This document shows, piece by piece, positions 1-7,033 of a DNA stretch of 64,000 nt. Under the pieces are notes generated by a model. The model worked only from the letters and a program-made list of their open reading frames with translations, did no database searches and was not told the origin of the DNA. Positions within the stretch are counted from its first letter, which is position 1; every line of letters starts with the position of its first letter. The position numbers and the translations under genes are program-made. Where the stretch lies: assembly GCF_017114995.1 (NCBI RefSeq), contig NZ_JABXKL010000018.1, forward strand, positions 1 to 64,000, read 5' to 3'. Source of the DNA: Nostoc sp. NMS9. Lineage in GTDB: Bacteria > Cyanobacteriota > Cyanobacteriia > Cyanobacteriales > Nostocaceae.

Positions 1-134
1 CTAATTTTACTTTCTACCATTTTTTTGTGCTTTGATTATATTTTGGATGGGTCTATTATAAGCATATTTCCTAACACAAAAGTTGACAGAAGTAAGCAGC
101 TATGCGTGAGAGGAGGAAAAATCATTCTTTTCGA

Positions 135-1403
135 CTATTGTTTGCGTAAGTCCTGTTCACTTTTCGCTGTCCGGCTGAAGACTCGATAATATAGTGACGT
201 ACTAGTTTCCTTTAAGGGAAACAGCAGATAGGTAAGAGGATTTATTGCCACAATAATATTTCGGAAGTCACGCCGTGCCAAAAATAAGATCGCACGAGCA
301 ACTTGCTGTGCAGACATCACTCCATAAGGATTCAGTTGACTCTTAAATGGGCCAAGAATTAACTTGCGAATTATACAATCCCCATCCAAACGCTTGAGGG
401 TAACAATATCTCCTAGCGCTCTTTTGCTGAGTTCATAAAGTGGACTAAGTGCTGGAGAAACCTCAGCCTCAGAAGTGTTTACCCAGATTTCCTTGGTTGC
501 TTTTGCTTGTGGGCCTGTTACAGTTGTCGAAAATATATCTATCAACCGCAATGCTGAAAAGGTATTCACTTCATAAGAGGAGTTGATAGCCTCCGGTGTG
601 CGGCTGGCGTAGACATTGACTCCGTGATTGATAATTAAAATATCTACTTTCTCTAAACTATCCCTCAAATTGGCTTCGTTGCCCAACTGCCAGGAAACCA
701 CCTTTACCCCAACTTGCTCTACTAATTTTTCTGGATTAGTAGTTAATGCCACGACTTTAGCATTATTCTTTACAAGTTCAGCCGCCAACGCTTGCCCCAA
801 CGCTCCTGATGCTCCAGTTAAAGCGATGGTTTTACCTTTGAGAGATAGTCCTGTGCCAAGAATTTTATCCACTAGGGGAAAGACACCACTGTAGTAAGCG
901 TTGACATCATCAAAATGATGCCGCCAATGGTAAGACCGATTCACCCACCAAATGGATGGAATTGTCTCTAAAGGGCCGGGTAGGTGGTTGTAATCTGTAT
1001 CAATTTTTCCCTGGAAATATCGCACAGACGCGCCATACAAGAAGGTGCAACCATAAGCTACTCCCAGCCATAATCCCAGTTGTTGGACAATTAAGGCAAT
1101 GACTACCAATACCACCAGCAGTAGACTCGACTCTAAAATGTCGTGATAAAGCTGGGATTCTTGGTAAACTTTCAGGGAAACTATCGATAAATCGCGGCGA
1201 TAAGCCATGTGGTGCTTGTTGTGCCATTTAGCAAGCCAATTGACTTGGTGACACAAAGCATGGTAGCTGTCTCTGAATATCTCAGCGAGTAAAAGTGAGA
1301 AAAGTGCCCAACTAGCAAACTGTAAGCTGGCATTTAGCCAAACCCAATTAATTTGTAAACTTGTCTCAATTCCTATCAAGTTTTCAGCTAGCATTTTTAT
1401 CAT
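135..1403 (-). CDS. Bifunctional sterol desaturase-like / short-chain dehydrogenase
   Basis: This is a 422-residue fusion. The N-terminal half is a membrane hydroxylase/desaturase-like domain with hydrophobic segments near residues 25-45 and 93-125. Its histidine clusters HALCH (48-52), HNKHH (61-65) and HWRHH (159-163) are the usual di-iron ligands of the fatty acid hydroxylase superfamily. The C-terminal half begins with a Rossmann glycine motif, TGASGALG (196-203), and continues as a short-chain dehydrogenase with a YELSK-type Tyr-x-x-x-Lys site. The same fusion is annotated in other Nostocales; the substrate is unknown, probably a lipid or carotenoid. A second desaturase lies about 1.6 kb upstream on the same strand with a TnpB gene in between, so the two may once have been closer. 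The family call is secure and the reaction is not. Confidence 0.85.
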   Translation of the reverse strand: MIKMLAENLIGIETSLQINWVWLNASLQFASWALFSLLLAEIFRDSYHALCHQVNWLAKWHNKHHMAYRRDLSIVSLKVYQESQLYHDILESSLLLVVLVVIALIVQQLGLWLGVAYGCTFLYGASVRYFQGKIDTDYNHLPGPLETIPSIWWVNRSYHWRHHFDDVNAYYSGVFPLVDKILGTGLSLKGKTIALTGASGALGQALAAELVKNNAKVVALTTNPEKLVEQVGVKVVSWQLGNEANLRDSLEKVDILIINHGVNVYASRTPEAINSSYEVNTFSALRLIDIFSTTVTGPQAKATKEIWVNTSEAEVSPALSPLYELSKRALGDIVTLKRLDGDCIIRKLILGPFKSQLNPYGVMSAQQVARAILFLARRDFRNIIVAINPLTYLLFPLKETSTSLYYRVFSRTAKSEQDLRKQ

Positions 1404-1490
1404 GTTTGTCTATACTCGTTTTTTTTAATCATTCTTCATGATCTGATAAAGGTGCGTTCAGGTCGAGTCTAGAGCAAATTAAATTGAACC

Positions 1491-2906
1491 TCACACCACT
1501 AGAAGTGGCGTGATTCCTGCTTCAACGATCTGTGCCTGAATGACTTCAGGACTTACAAGTTCTCCACAGGCGTTTAGAGCCTCCGGGATACCCACGGCGG
1601 CTGTCTTGAAAAGTCGCTTTGCTGCGGGGGTCTCCCCCGCAGTATTAATACCCCCGCTTTTCGCTATTAATCTCAATCCTTCACCCAATATGTTCAAAGC
1701 TGCATTATTGTCTCTCAAATTGTAACTACTACAATTAGGACAAGACCATTCACGCAGCTTTAAATCTTTGACCAATGGGTTAATGAAACCACAATGATTA
1801 CAAGTTTGAGATGAGGGATAAAATGTACCCACTTTCTGCACAATTCTGTCATGCCACAAAGCTTTGTATTCCAGCATGGCAATGAACTTAGACCAACTAG
1901 TGTCCGAAATACTCAAAGCTAATTTGTGATTTTTAATCATGTTAGCAACTCGCAAATCTTCTATACAGATAATACTGTTTTCTTTGATTAAACGAGTTGA
2001 TAGCTTATGCAGAAAGTCATCTCTCATATTATTAATGTGTGAGTAGATACGAGCCAGCTTGATTTTCGCTTTGACTCTATTACTGCTACCCTTGACACTA
2101 CGAGATAGCTTTTTATGGTATGAGCGTAACTTCCTTTTTTGAGTTCTGTAATATTTCGGATTATCTACAACTTCTCCCTTCGGGTTCGCCAGTCCAACGC
2201 CAGTCGCTCCTGGGGGAGACCCCCATGACCGCGCTGGCTCCTCTTTGTTGGGACAACAAGACCGGGCTGGCTCACCATTGCTAGTAACGAGATAAGATTT
2301 TATGCCTAAGTCTAGCCCAAGATTTTGAGTAACTTGGGGGTGTTTCTCTATCTCTGTTTCACATAAAATACTAGCAATATATTTACCTGATGAAGTGCGA
2401 GTTACCGTAACATTTATAAGCTTTCCCGTAATTTCCTGAGACTTGTGAAACTTCACCCATCCTAGTTTTGGTAGTTTTAAACGATTCTCTATTACCTGAA
2501 TGTTGCCATTGGTTAGGTTGGTTTTGTAGGACTGCTTGCATCCATGTTTCTTTTTGAATTTAGGAAAGCCTACACCTTTACCTTTAGCTTTTTGGCAATC
2601 ATGAAAAAAGTTTTTGTACGCTGTTTCTAGATTCTTGAGCGAGTTTTGTAGAGCAAATTTATCTACCTCTTTGAGCCATGCAATCTCTTTTTTAAGTAAA
2701 GTTAACTGCTGACTACAAGCGTTATAGTTTAACGCTTTTTTCTCGGTGTTATATAACTCTTTTCTCAGTGCTAAAAAGCGGTTGTACACAAACCTTGCAC
2801 AGCCAATAGTCTTGTTAATTAAGAGGAGTTGATTGTGTGTGGAAATTAGTGTAATATTGAATGCTTTCTGCACGTAGGACAACTTCAAAGAATGTGTTAA
2901 ATACAC
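1491..2906 (-). CDS. tnpB: IS200/IS605-family TnpB (OrfB) RNA-guided nuclease
   Basis: This 471-residue protein has the TnpB architecture. An N-terminal helical domain carries the [10 protein letters not shown] signature. A RuvC-like nuclease follows, with catalytic acidic residues in [18 protein letters not shown] and [11 protein letters not shown] zinc ribbon (CNHCGF ... CPNC) lies between the last two. No tnpA is present nearby, so the element is either a lone TnpB or depends on TnpA in trans. The protein is longer than usual because a 33-residue segment rich in Pro, Ala and Arg is inserted just after the first RuvC motif, and the tail holds a second palindromic segment. Members of this family use an RNA made from the 3' end of the element as guide; a strong hairpin sits there. 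All three catalytic residues are kept, but whether the insert allows activity is unknown. Confidence 0.92.
   Translation of the reverse strand: MYLTHSLKLSYVQKAFNITLISTHNQLLLINKTIGCARFVYNRFLALRKELYNTEKKALNYNACSQQLTLLKKEIAWLKEVDKFALQNSLKNLETAYKNFFHDCQKAKGKGVGFPKFKKKHGCKQSYKTNLTNGNIQVIENRLKLPKLGWVKFHKSQEITGKLINVTVTRTSSGKYIASILCETEIEKHPQVTQNLGLDLGIKSYLVTSNGEPARSCCPNKEEPARSWGSPPGATGVGLANPKGEVVDNPKYYRTQKRKLRSYHKKLSRSVKGSSNRVKAKIKLARIYSHINNMRDDFLHKLSTRLIKENSIICIEDLRVANMIKNHKLALSISDTSWSKFIAMLEYKALWHDRIVQKVGTFYPSSQTCNHCGFINPLVKDLKLREWSCPNCSSYNLRDNNAALNILGEGLRLIAKSGGINTAGETPAAKRLFKTAAVGIPEALNACGELVSPEVIQAQIVEAGITPLLVV
1492..1512 (-). ncRNA. 3'-end hairpin of the tnpB element (candidate guide-RNA region)
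   Basis: The minus strand reads CACGCCACT, loop TCT, AGTGGTGTG. This is a 9-bp stem with one G-U pair that overlaps the last codons and stop of tnpB. A hairpin at this position is typical of the right end of IS605-type elements and of the scaffold of the TnpB-associated guide RNA. The guide boundary itself cannot be fixed from this sequence. Confidence 0.45.
1622..1642. repeat. Perfect 9-bp palindrome inside tnpB
   Basis: CTGCGGGGG, loop TCT, CCCCCGCAG forms a perfect hairpin within the C-terminal coding region of tnpB and is read as GETPAAK. It may be a second in-frame repeat insertion or part of the structured RNA at the element end. Confidence 0.7.
2175..2273 (-). repeat. 99-bp in-frame repeat insertion in tnpB
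   Basis: Removing exactly 33 codons rejoins [13 protein letters not shown], the continuous sequence expected for the family. The removed part runs from EPARSCC to GLANPKG. It contains two GAGCCAG(C)CxCGGTC-like repeats and a GGGGGTCTCCCCC palindrome, both typical of dispersed Nostoc repeats and unlike the rest of the gene. The boundary residues are chosen by alignment in the mind to the family, so they could be off by a codon. Confidence 0.7.
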
Positions 2907-3046
2907 TGGTATTGTAACACAAAGTCACGCTCAATATGGAGCACCTAACTCATGACTATAAGTCACGAGTGTGTGGCTTGTAGAAATCAAAGGAAATGGG
3001 GAATGGGAGACAAGGAGAATAACCATGCCCAATGCCCAATGCCCAA

Positions 3047-3991
3047 TTAGCAATTAGTTATGATATTCCAGTTGACTTTCAGATATCCAGGTTCAATATG
3101 GGTAAAGTGTTTGCTCAATTGCTGATGTGCTTTTGGTAGCGCGTGAAACGGAATTGATGCATACAAATGATGCTCTGCATGAAATGGCATATTCCACATA
3201 AAAAATCGCACAGGCCAGAATGTCAGCGTTGTGCGGGTATTTGTGAGCAGATTTGCGTCAAGAGTGCAACCTGTATGTTCTGCTAGCAGAATAAACCGGA
3301 GAATCGGCTGACCGATAAGCATGGGTAGCAGCCAATAGAGGAAAAACCAAGGCTGATTAACTACAATTGAAAGAGCGATCGCACCAGCATAAATACCTAA
3401 TTGCCAACGTGTAGAACGAATAACTTTGGCTCGTGCGGCTTCTGCCACAAATGGAAAATTGTCAAATTGACCAGTCGCAACCTGAAAATGCCCGCGTATT
3501 TTACCCCACCACCACGGTAAACCGCTAATTATCAACAAGTATTTACCCAGGTTGCTCGGTTTGGGATCGGTCAGTTCCGGATCTTTGTCAGGAACGCGAG
3601 TGTAACGGTGATGCCATTTATGATAACGACGAAAGAAAGTGCTGTTGTAAAATGAGAGCAAGCCGGAAAACCATGCCACAGCTTCATTCAAACGATTGTT
3701 AGCGAAAGCCGTTCTGTGAACGCATTCATGCATCGGTGCAAACATGGAAGCCAGACTGAAGCCGTAAATTACTAGTGCTGGTATAGCCACCGACCAATTG
3801 CCAAAGTTTGTTCCCCACAGGTAGCCACTGCAACCCATAACTGTAAGGTGCAAAACCAGTTTAACTAGCCCTTTGCTGTTGGAGCGATCGTTTAGAAGAT
3901 TTAATTCCTGTACACTGAGAATTTGACAGACGTTTTGCTTGTTATCAGGTTTGTCATCCAATACTTCAGATTGAATAATTGCGTTAGACAT
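3047..3991 (-). CDS. Fatty acid desaturase family membrane protein
   Basis: This 314-residue integral membrane protein has the three histidine boxes of the desaturase superfamily: HECVH (88-92), HKWHH (124-128) and HAEHH (about 268-272). Hydrophobic stretches surround residues 45-85, 105-120, 195-230. These enzymes use a di-iron centre and reduced ferredoxin to introduce double bonds or hydroxyls into acyl lipids or carotenoids. The length is slightly short of the acyl-lipid Des enzymes, and the substrate cannot be told from motifs alone. Downstream on the same strand, beyond the tnpB insertion, is another histidine-box protein. The start ATG is followed by a hydrophilic leader of about 40 residues. 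Confidence 0.85.
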   Translation of the reverse strand: MSNAIIQSEVLDDKPDNKQNVCQILSVQELNLLNDRSNSKGLVKLVLHLTVMGCSGYLWGTNFGNWSVAIPALVIYGFSLASMFAPMHECVHRTAFANNRLNEAVAWFSGLLSFYNSTFFRRYHKWHHRYTRVPDKDPELTDPKPSNLGKYLLIISGLPWWWGKIRGHFQVATGQFDNFPFVAEAARAKVIRSTRWQLGIYAGAIALSIVVNQPWFFLYWLLPMLIGQPILRFILLAEHTGCTLDANLLTNTRTTLTFWPVRFFMWNMPFHAEHHLYASIPFHALPKAHQQLSKHFTHIEPGYLKVNWNIITNC

Positions 3992-4059
3992 AATTGAAAC
4001 TCTACAGAGTGTTGCTGAAATTAAGTATAAATTTGCTTCTTTGACAATCCAAAATGGTA

Positions 4060-4683
4060 TTAGCTGGCCACACCAGCGCGAAAAATTTGTTCTGCGGTTA
4101 AATTCAACTCTGGGAATGTTGGCGATTGGATACGGTCATTACCTCGAAATTTATTAATTAAATATTCACCTTCTTCTAAACAGCAAACCAAGATAGTAGG
4201 TTGTTTTGGCTTGCCAATGAATTCCCTACCACCCAATGCGGCATAATCCACAATCCAGTATTTAGGAATTCCCATTTGTTCATAGTCAGCGTATTTTTTG
4301 TGGTAATCATCACGCCAATTAGTACTCACTACCTCCACCACTAAAGGAATAGATGCAGCAAGGCTTACAGTCGATGCTTTTTTCCATAGAAGTTCGTTTA
4401 CTAAATTAGGCTGATTTAGTATAAGGACATCTGGTGAATAAGCTGATTCGTTTTCAAATGGTTTGACGAATACTGTTTTTGGGATGAGATAGGCAAGATT
4501 TAAGCGATCTAATTCAACATTAAGTTTTCTGACTAAAAATCCAACGACCTCTTCATGGTCGCCTGTTGCTTGTGTCATCTCAACAATTACTCCATCATGG
4601 AGTTCATAACGTCGTTGTGGGTTGTCTGGGTACTGAGCAACAAATTCATCGAATGTAACTAGTTTGCGTAAGGCTTGAATCAT
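4060..4683 (-). CDS. Uma2-family (DUF820) putative endonuclease
   Basis: This 207-residue protein belongs to the PD-(D/E)xK-fold Uma2/DUF820 family, which is greatly expanded in cyanobacteria. The visible core runs through RYELHDGVIVEM, YSPDVLIL, PLVVEVVS and KYADYEQMGIPKYWIVD, giving the Asp, Glu and Lys expected of the nuclease site. The length is normal (about 190-210). Many copies occur per genome and their role is unknown; links to mobile elements and repeats have been proposed. It lies alone, 68 bp downstream of the desaturase start on the same strand. Confidence 0.85.
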   Translation of the reverse strand: MIQALRKLVTFDEFVAQYPDNPQRRYELHDGVIVEMTQATGDHEEVVGFLVRKLNVELDRLNLAYLIPKTVFVKPFENESAYSPDVLILNQPNLVNELLWKKASTVSLAASIPLVVEVVSTNWRDDYHKKYADYEQMGIPKYWIVDYAALGGREFIGKPKQPTILVCCLEEGEYLINKFRGNDRIQSPTFPELNLTAEQIFRAGVAS

Positions 4684-4793
4684 GGCTTTATTTCTTAAAG
4701 CAAAACTGATATAAGCGTGAAGGAGGCAGGAGCTAGGGGGAGCCGAGGGAGAAAAAAGACTTATTCTAAGCGTATTGCAATTCTAAGGCTTAT

Positions 4794-4856
4794 TCATCAT
4801 TTGATACTCGTCAACGAGTCTTTGAACTCCGTTAATCAATCTTTGATACTCGTAAA
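4794..4856. repeat. Three degenerate 21-bp repeat units (minor locus)
   Basis: Three consecutive 21-bp units (4794-4814, 4815-4835, 4836-4856) are degenerate versions of the array at 12231-12419, in the opposite orientation. They alternate GAGTATCAAA and GGAGTTCAAAG cores as the larger array does. Read on the plus strand they encode NESLNSVNQSLILVN, close to the peptide of the other array. Confidence 0.75.
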
Positions 4857-5318
4857 CCTAGCTTTTGTACTGAATATTTTACTTCCTGCATTTTCAAGTG
4901 TCACACTACAGATTTGCGATGTCTAACAACAAGCCGCTACACATCTAGGCAATTATAGAAATGATAATCATCATAACAGACAGAGGGGAGCAGCCTTTGG
5001 CGTGGCTTTTGATAGTGGAAAGTATGGCTTCTGGCATCTATTATTGAAAATCGTTTTAACTACTACTGAACGATAGAAAAATTCTGCTTCGTTAGACATA
5101 ATATTGATAGCGGAATAATTTAAATCTTTTTCTTCATAAATTTTCTTGGTGAATTTATACAATTTATACAATTTATACGCTATTAAAACATTTATTCAAA
5201 CATGAACTTTAACAATAGAATGTTATCGTAAAAATTGTTAATAATTTTTTTTAGCAGGTCAAATAAATACTTGATATTGACGATGTTGCCATGAAAGTTA
5301 GTGCTTTTAATAGACTAG

Positions 5319-5420
5319 TACCGCAAGGCGGAAGTCAAAAGTCAAAAGTCAAAAGTCAAAAGTATTATGGAATGGGCTTTTTAAAGATTTTAAATGGTTG
5401 CTCTATTTCCGCCGTCGCGT
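5319..5420 (+). mobile_element. 102-bp MITE-like element (copy 1 of the egtC-inserted element)
   Basis: The element is bounded by ACTAG on both sides (5314-5318 and 5421-5425). Its ends are imperfect inverted repeats: TACCGCAAGGCGG at one end, and the complement of TACGCGACGGCGG at the other. It contains four tandem copies of AAGTCAA-type heptamers and is identical base for base to the copy at 43383-43484 on the other strand. It has no coding capacity. Confidence 0.85.
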
Positions 5421-5425
5421 ACTAG

Positions 5426-5529
5426 TACAGCACAGTGTAAATAAACCACCTATTCCAAATCAACGAAACGTTTACGCTGTATACCTGTTTGAATTTTGAA
5501 TGCGTGAATTTTGAATTTCGTCTTGCGGT
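5426..5529 (+). mobile_element. Second ACTAG-bounded element abutting the first
   Basis: It starts at the shared ACTAG (5421-5425) and ends at ACTAG (5530-5534). Its ends (TACAGCACAGTGTAAATAAA ... CTTGCGGT) match those of the element at 48982-49070, with a diverged middle. Two elements side by side sharing one boundary suggests either tandem insertion at the same CTAG site or a composite unit. Confidence 0.65.
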
Positions 5530-5701
5530 ACTAGTAACTGCAATCAAAGCTGCTAAGGGAGTTGATACTTTCAAAGGTAATAACACGTTCCCCATTTTTT
5601 TGCCTACTGATAAGACCTTTACTGAACTTTAAGCAAACACACATAAATGCACTGTTTAAGGTTTTTCCAAAGTTCAAGAAAATCCCAATTTTAGAACTGT
5701 G

Positions 5702-6142
5702 ATGCATATAAATAATAGATTTCCTACTAATCATTCCTTTCTTCAAGGGCTACGAGTTCTCCTTGTAGATAATGATGTCAATTTCTGCAATTCGTTGACG
5801 CCAATGTTGCAATCCTATGGTGTGAAGGTGCAAGCAGCATTCTTAAAAGAGCAAGCTCTGGAAATATTTGTGCAATGGCAACCTGATGTCCTCTTGAATG
5901 GTATTTCCTCACCAAAGGAGGATAGCTATGCTCTGATTCACCAAGTGAGAACACTTGCGGGAGAACGAGGCAAAGTAGTGCCAGCGATCGCTTTGACAGG
6001 CACTGTAACTGAAGATATGTATCAACGTGTTCTCTTAGCTGGGTTTAGTCTATGCTTTGCTAAACCCGTAGTTATTGATGATTTCGTTGCTGTGCTTGGC
6101 ATTTTAGCAATTGCTAATAACCCTCATTCGCCCTCATGCTAA
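5702..6142 (+). CDS. Degenerate response-regulator receiver domain protein
   Basis: This single-domain protein of about 146 residues has a receiver fold. LRVLLVDND holds part of the acidic pocket, ALTG holds the conserved Thr, and FAKPV holds the conserved Lys. Aligned with the receiver of the large hybrid kinase next door (DVLLADIGMPDEDGY), this one reads DVLLNGISSPKEDSY. The phospho-accepting Asp is therefore replaced by Gly and the following Gly-Met by Ser-Ser. Such pseudo-receivers cannot be phosphorylated in the normal way and usually act by binding partners. The start could be GTG at 5699 or ATG at 5702; no good ribosome site separates them. It is the same orientation as the CheB/CheR hybrid kinase that begins 0.9 kb downstream and may work with it, which is inference only. 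Confidence 0.8.
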   Translation: MHINNRFPTNHSFLQGLRVLLVDNDVNFCNSLTPMLQSYGVKVQAAFLKEQALEIFVQWQPDVLLNGISSPKEDSYALIHQVRTLAGERGKVVPAIALTGTVTEDMYQRVLLAGFSLCFAKPVVIDDFVAVLGILAIANNPHSPSC

Positions 6143-6215
6143 CTAGCTCTAATTAATGTCTTAGATATAGTAGTCTAAGTTTTGAAAAGTAATAATACGG
6201 GTCATTTATCGAACA

Positions 6216-6406
6216 GAATTCAGGAGTCAGGAGTCAGAATTCAGAATGAATTTTGTACGACTAGCGGATGAATAACCAGGTTTAAGACCCCCACCAAATC
6301 TACGATTTGGTGGTGCAACAATTCAGTCGCGGGTCTGAATCCCCGACTGTAAGCGTTGCGGTAGCGAGTATTTTCGAGTCGCGTCTTGATTCTGACTCCT
6401 GAATTC
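6216..6406. repeat. 191-bp inverted-repeat-bounded element with hairpin
   Basis: GAATTCAGGAGTCAG (6216-6230) and CTGACTCCTGAATTC (6392-6406) are perfect 15-bp inverted repeats. Inside is a perfect 10-bp hairpin, CCACCAAATC-tac-GATTTGGTGG (6291-6313), and a block resembling the GTTTAAGACCCC repeat seen again near 12484. No open frame of note. Confidence 0.75.
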
Positions 6407-6503
6407 AGAATAGCTGAATTGTTCTTCAATGGTGGTGATGATTATTTTTGAAATGCTACTAACGAACTTGATAAAGGATAGAATTAATCTTAGGAGTTAT
6501 AAA

Positions 6504-6602
6504 ATGAGTGTTTTAACTCAATTAGTTTTGCTTTTGAGTAGTGGAATTATTGGTATTGGATTTATCCTAGCTTCTTACTTCTTGGCAGTGACTTGGATTT
6601 AG
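6504..6602 (+). CDS. 32-residue single-pass membrane peptide
   Basis: An ATG preceded by a good ribosome site (TAGGAG, nine bases before) opens a frame of 32 codons. It encodes a peptide that is almost entirely one membrane helix: MSVLTQLVLLLSSGIIGIGF and then ILASYFLAVTWI. Cyanobacteria have many such peptides as minor subunits of photosynthetic, cytochrome or NDH complexes. I do not recognise this as PetL, PetM, PetN, PsaM, PsbX or Psb30. The spacing of the ribosome site and the absence of internal breaks favour a real gene, but the short length makes chance possible. Confidence 0.5.
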   Translation: MSVLTQLVLLLSSGIIGIGFILASYFLAVTWI

Positions 6603-7033
6603 TAAACTTAAATTTTTTATACTTTATCTATTGGGGATATTAGATAAATCCAATTCGCAATTCGTAATTCGCAATTTGCAATAAAAATATAAAATCGCCA
6701 AACTTCCAGATATTTGAGTTTAAAAGCGAGTTATGAGATGCTCACTCCGCGAGAAATAATGCGTCCAACTTTTCAGTAGCCCTAAATTTATTTATCGGAT
6801 TCTCTCCCCTGCCCCCTGCTCCCAGCAAGAACTGCCCCTTTTCCTCTTTTCCTGACGCTAAAGCGAAAATCGATCAAAATCAGAACTAGGCGTGATTTGA
6901 GAACTTAATTCATCCAATCAGCCTTAATTTATTTCATTTATACTCAAACTATTATAAATACAGGGCAAGTAAGTAAACTGACCTAAAATATAAAGCTGAT
7001 CTGCCAAACCATTGCAGTGCTAAACTTCATTCT
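6603..7033. other. Intergenic region, no gene seen
   Basis: AT-rich DNA upstream of the hybrid kinase. It holds short CAATTCGTAATTCGCAATTTGC heptamer-type repeats near 6653-6681 and a pyrimidine-rich run near 6803-6855. I see no RNA gene or convincing promoter. Confidence 0.5.

Noticed and set aside
4971..5171. 66-residue minus-strand frame
   Set aside because: AT-rich random composition, no ribosome site, no family resemblance.
5531..5746. 71-residue minus-strand frame
   Set aside because: Overlaps a mobile element end and the start of the receiver gene on the other strand.
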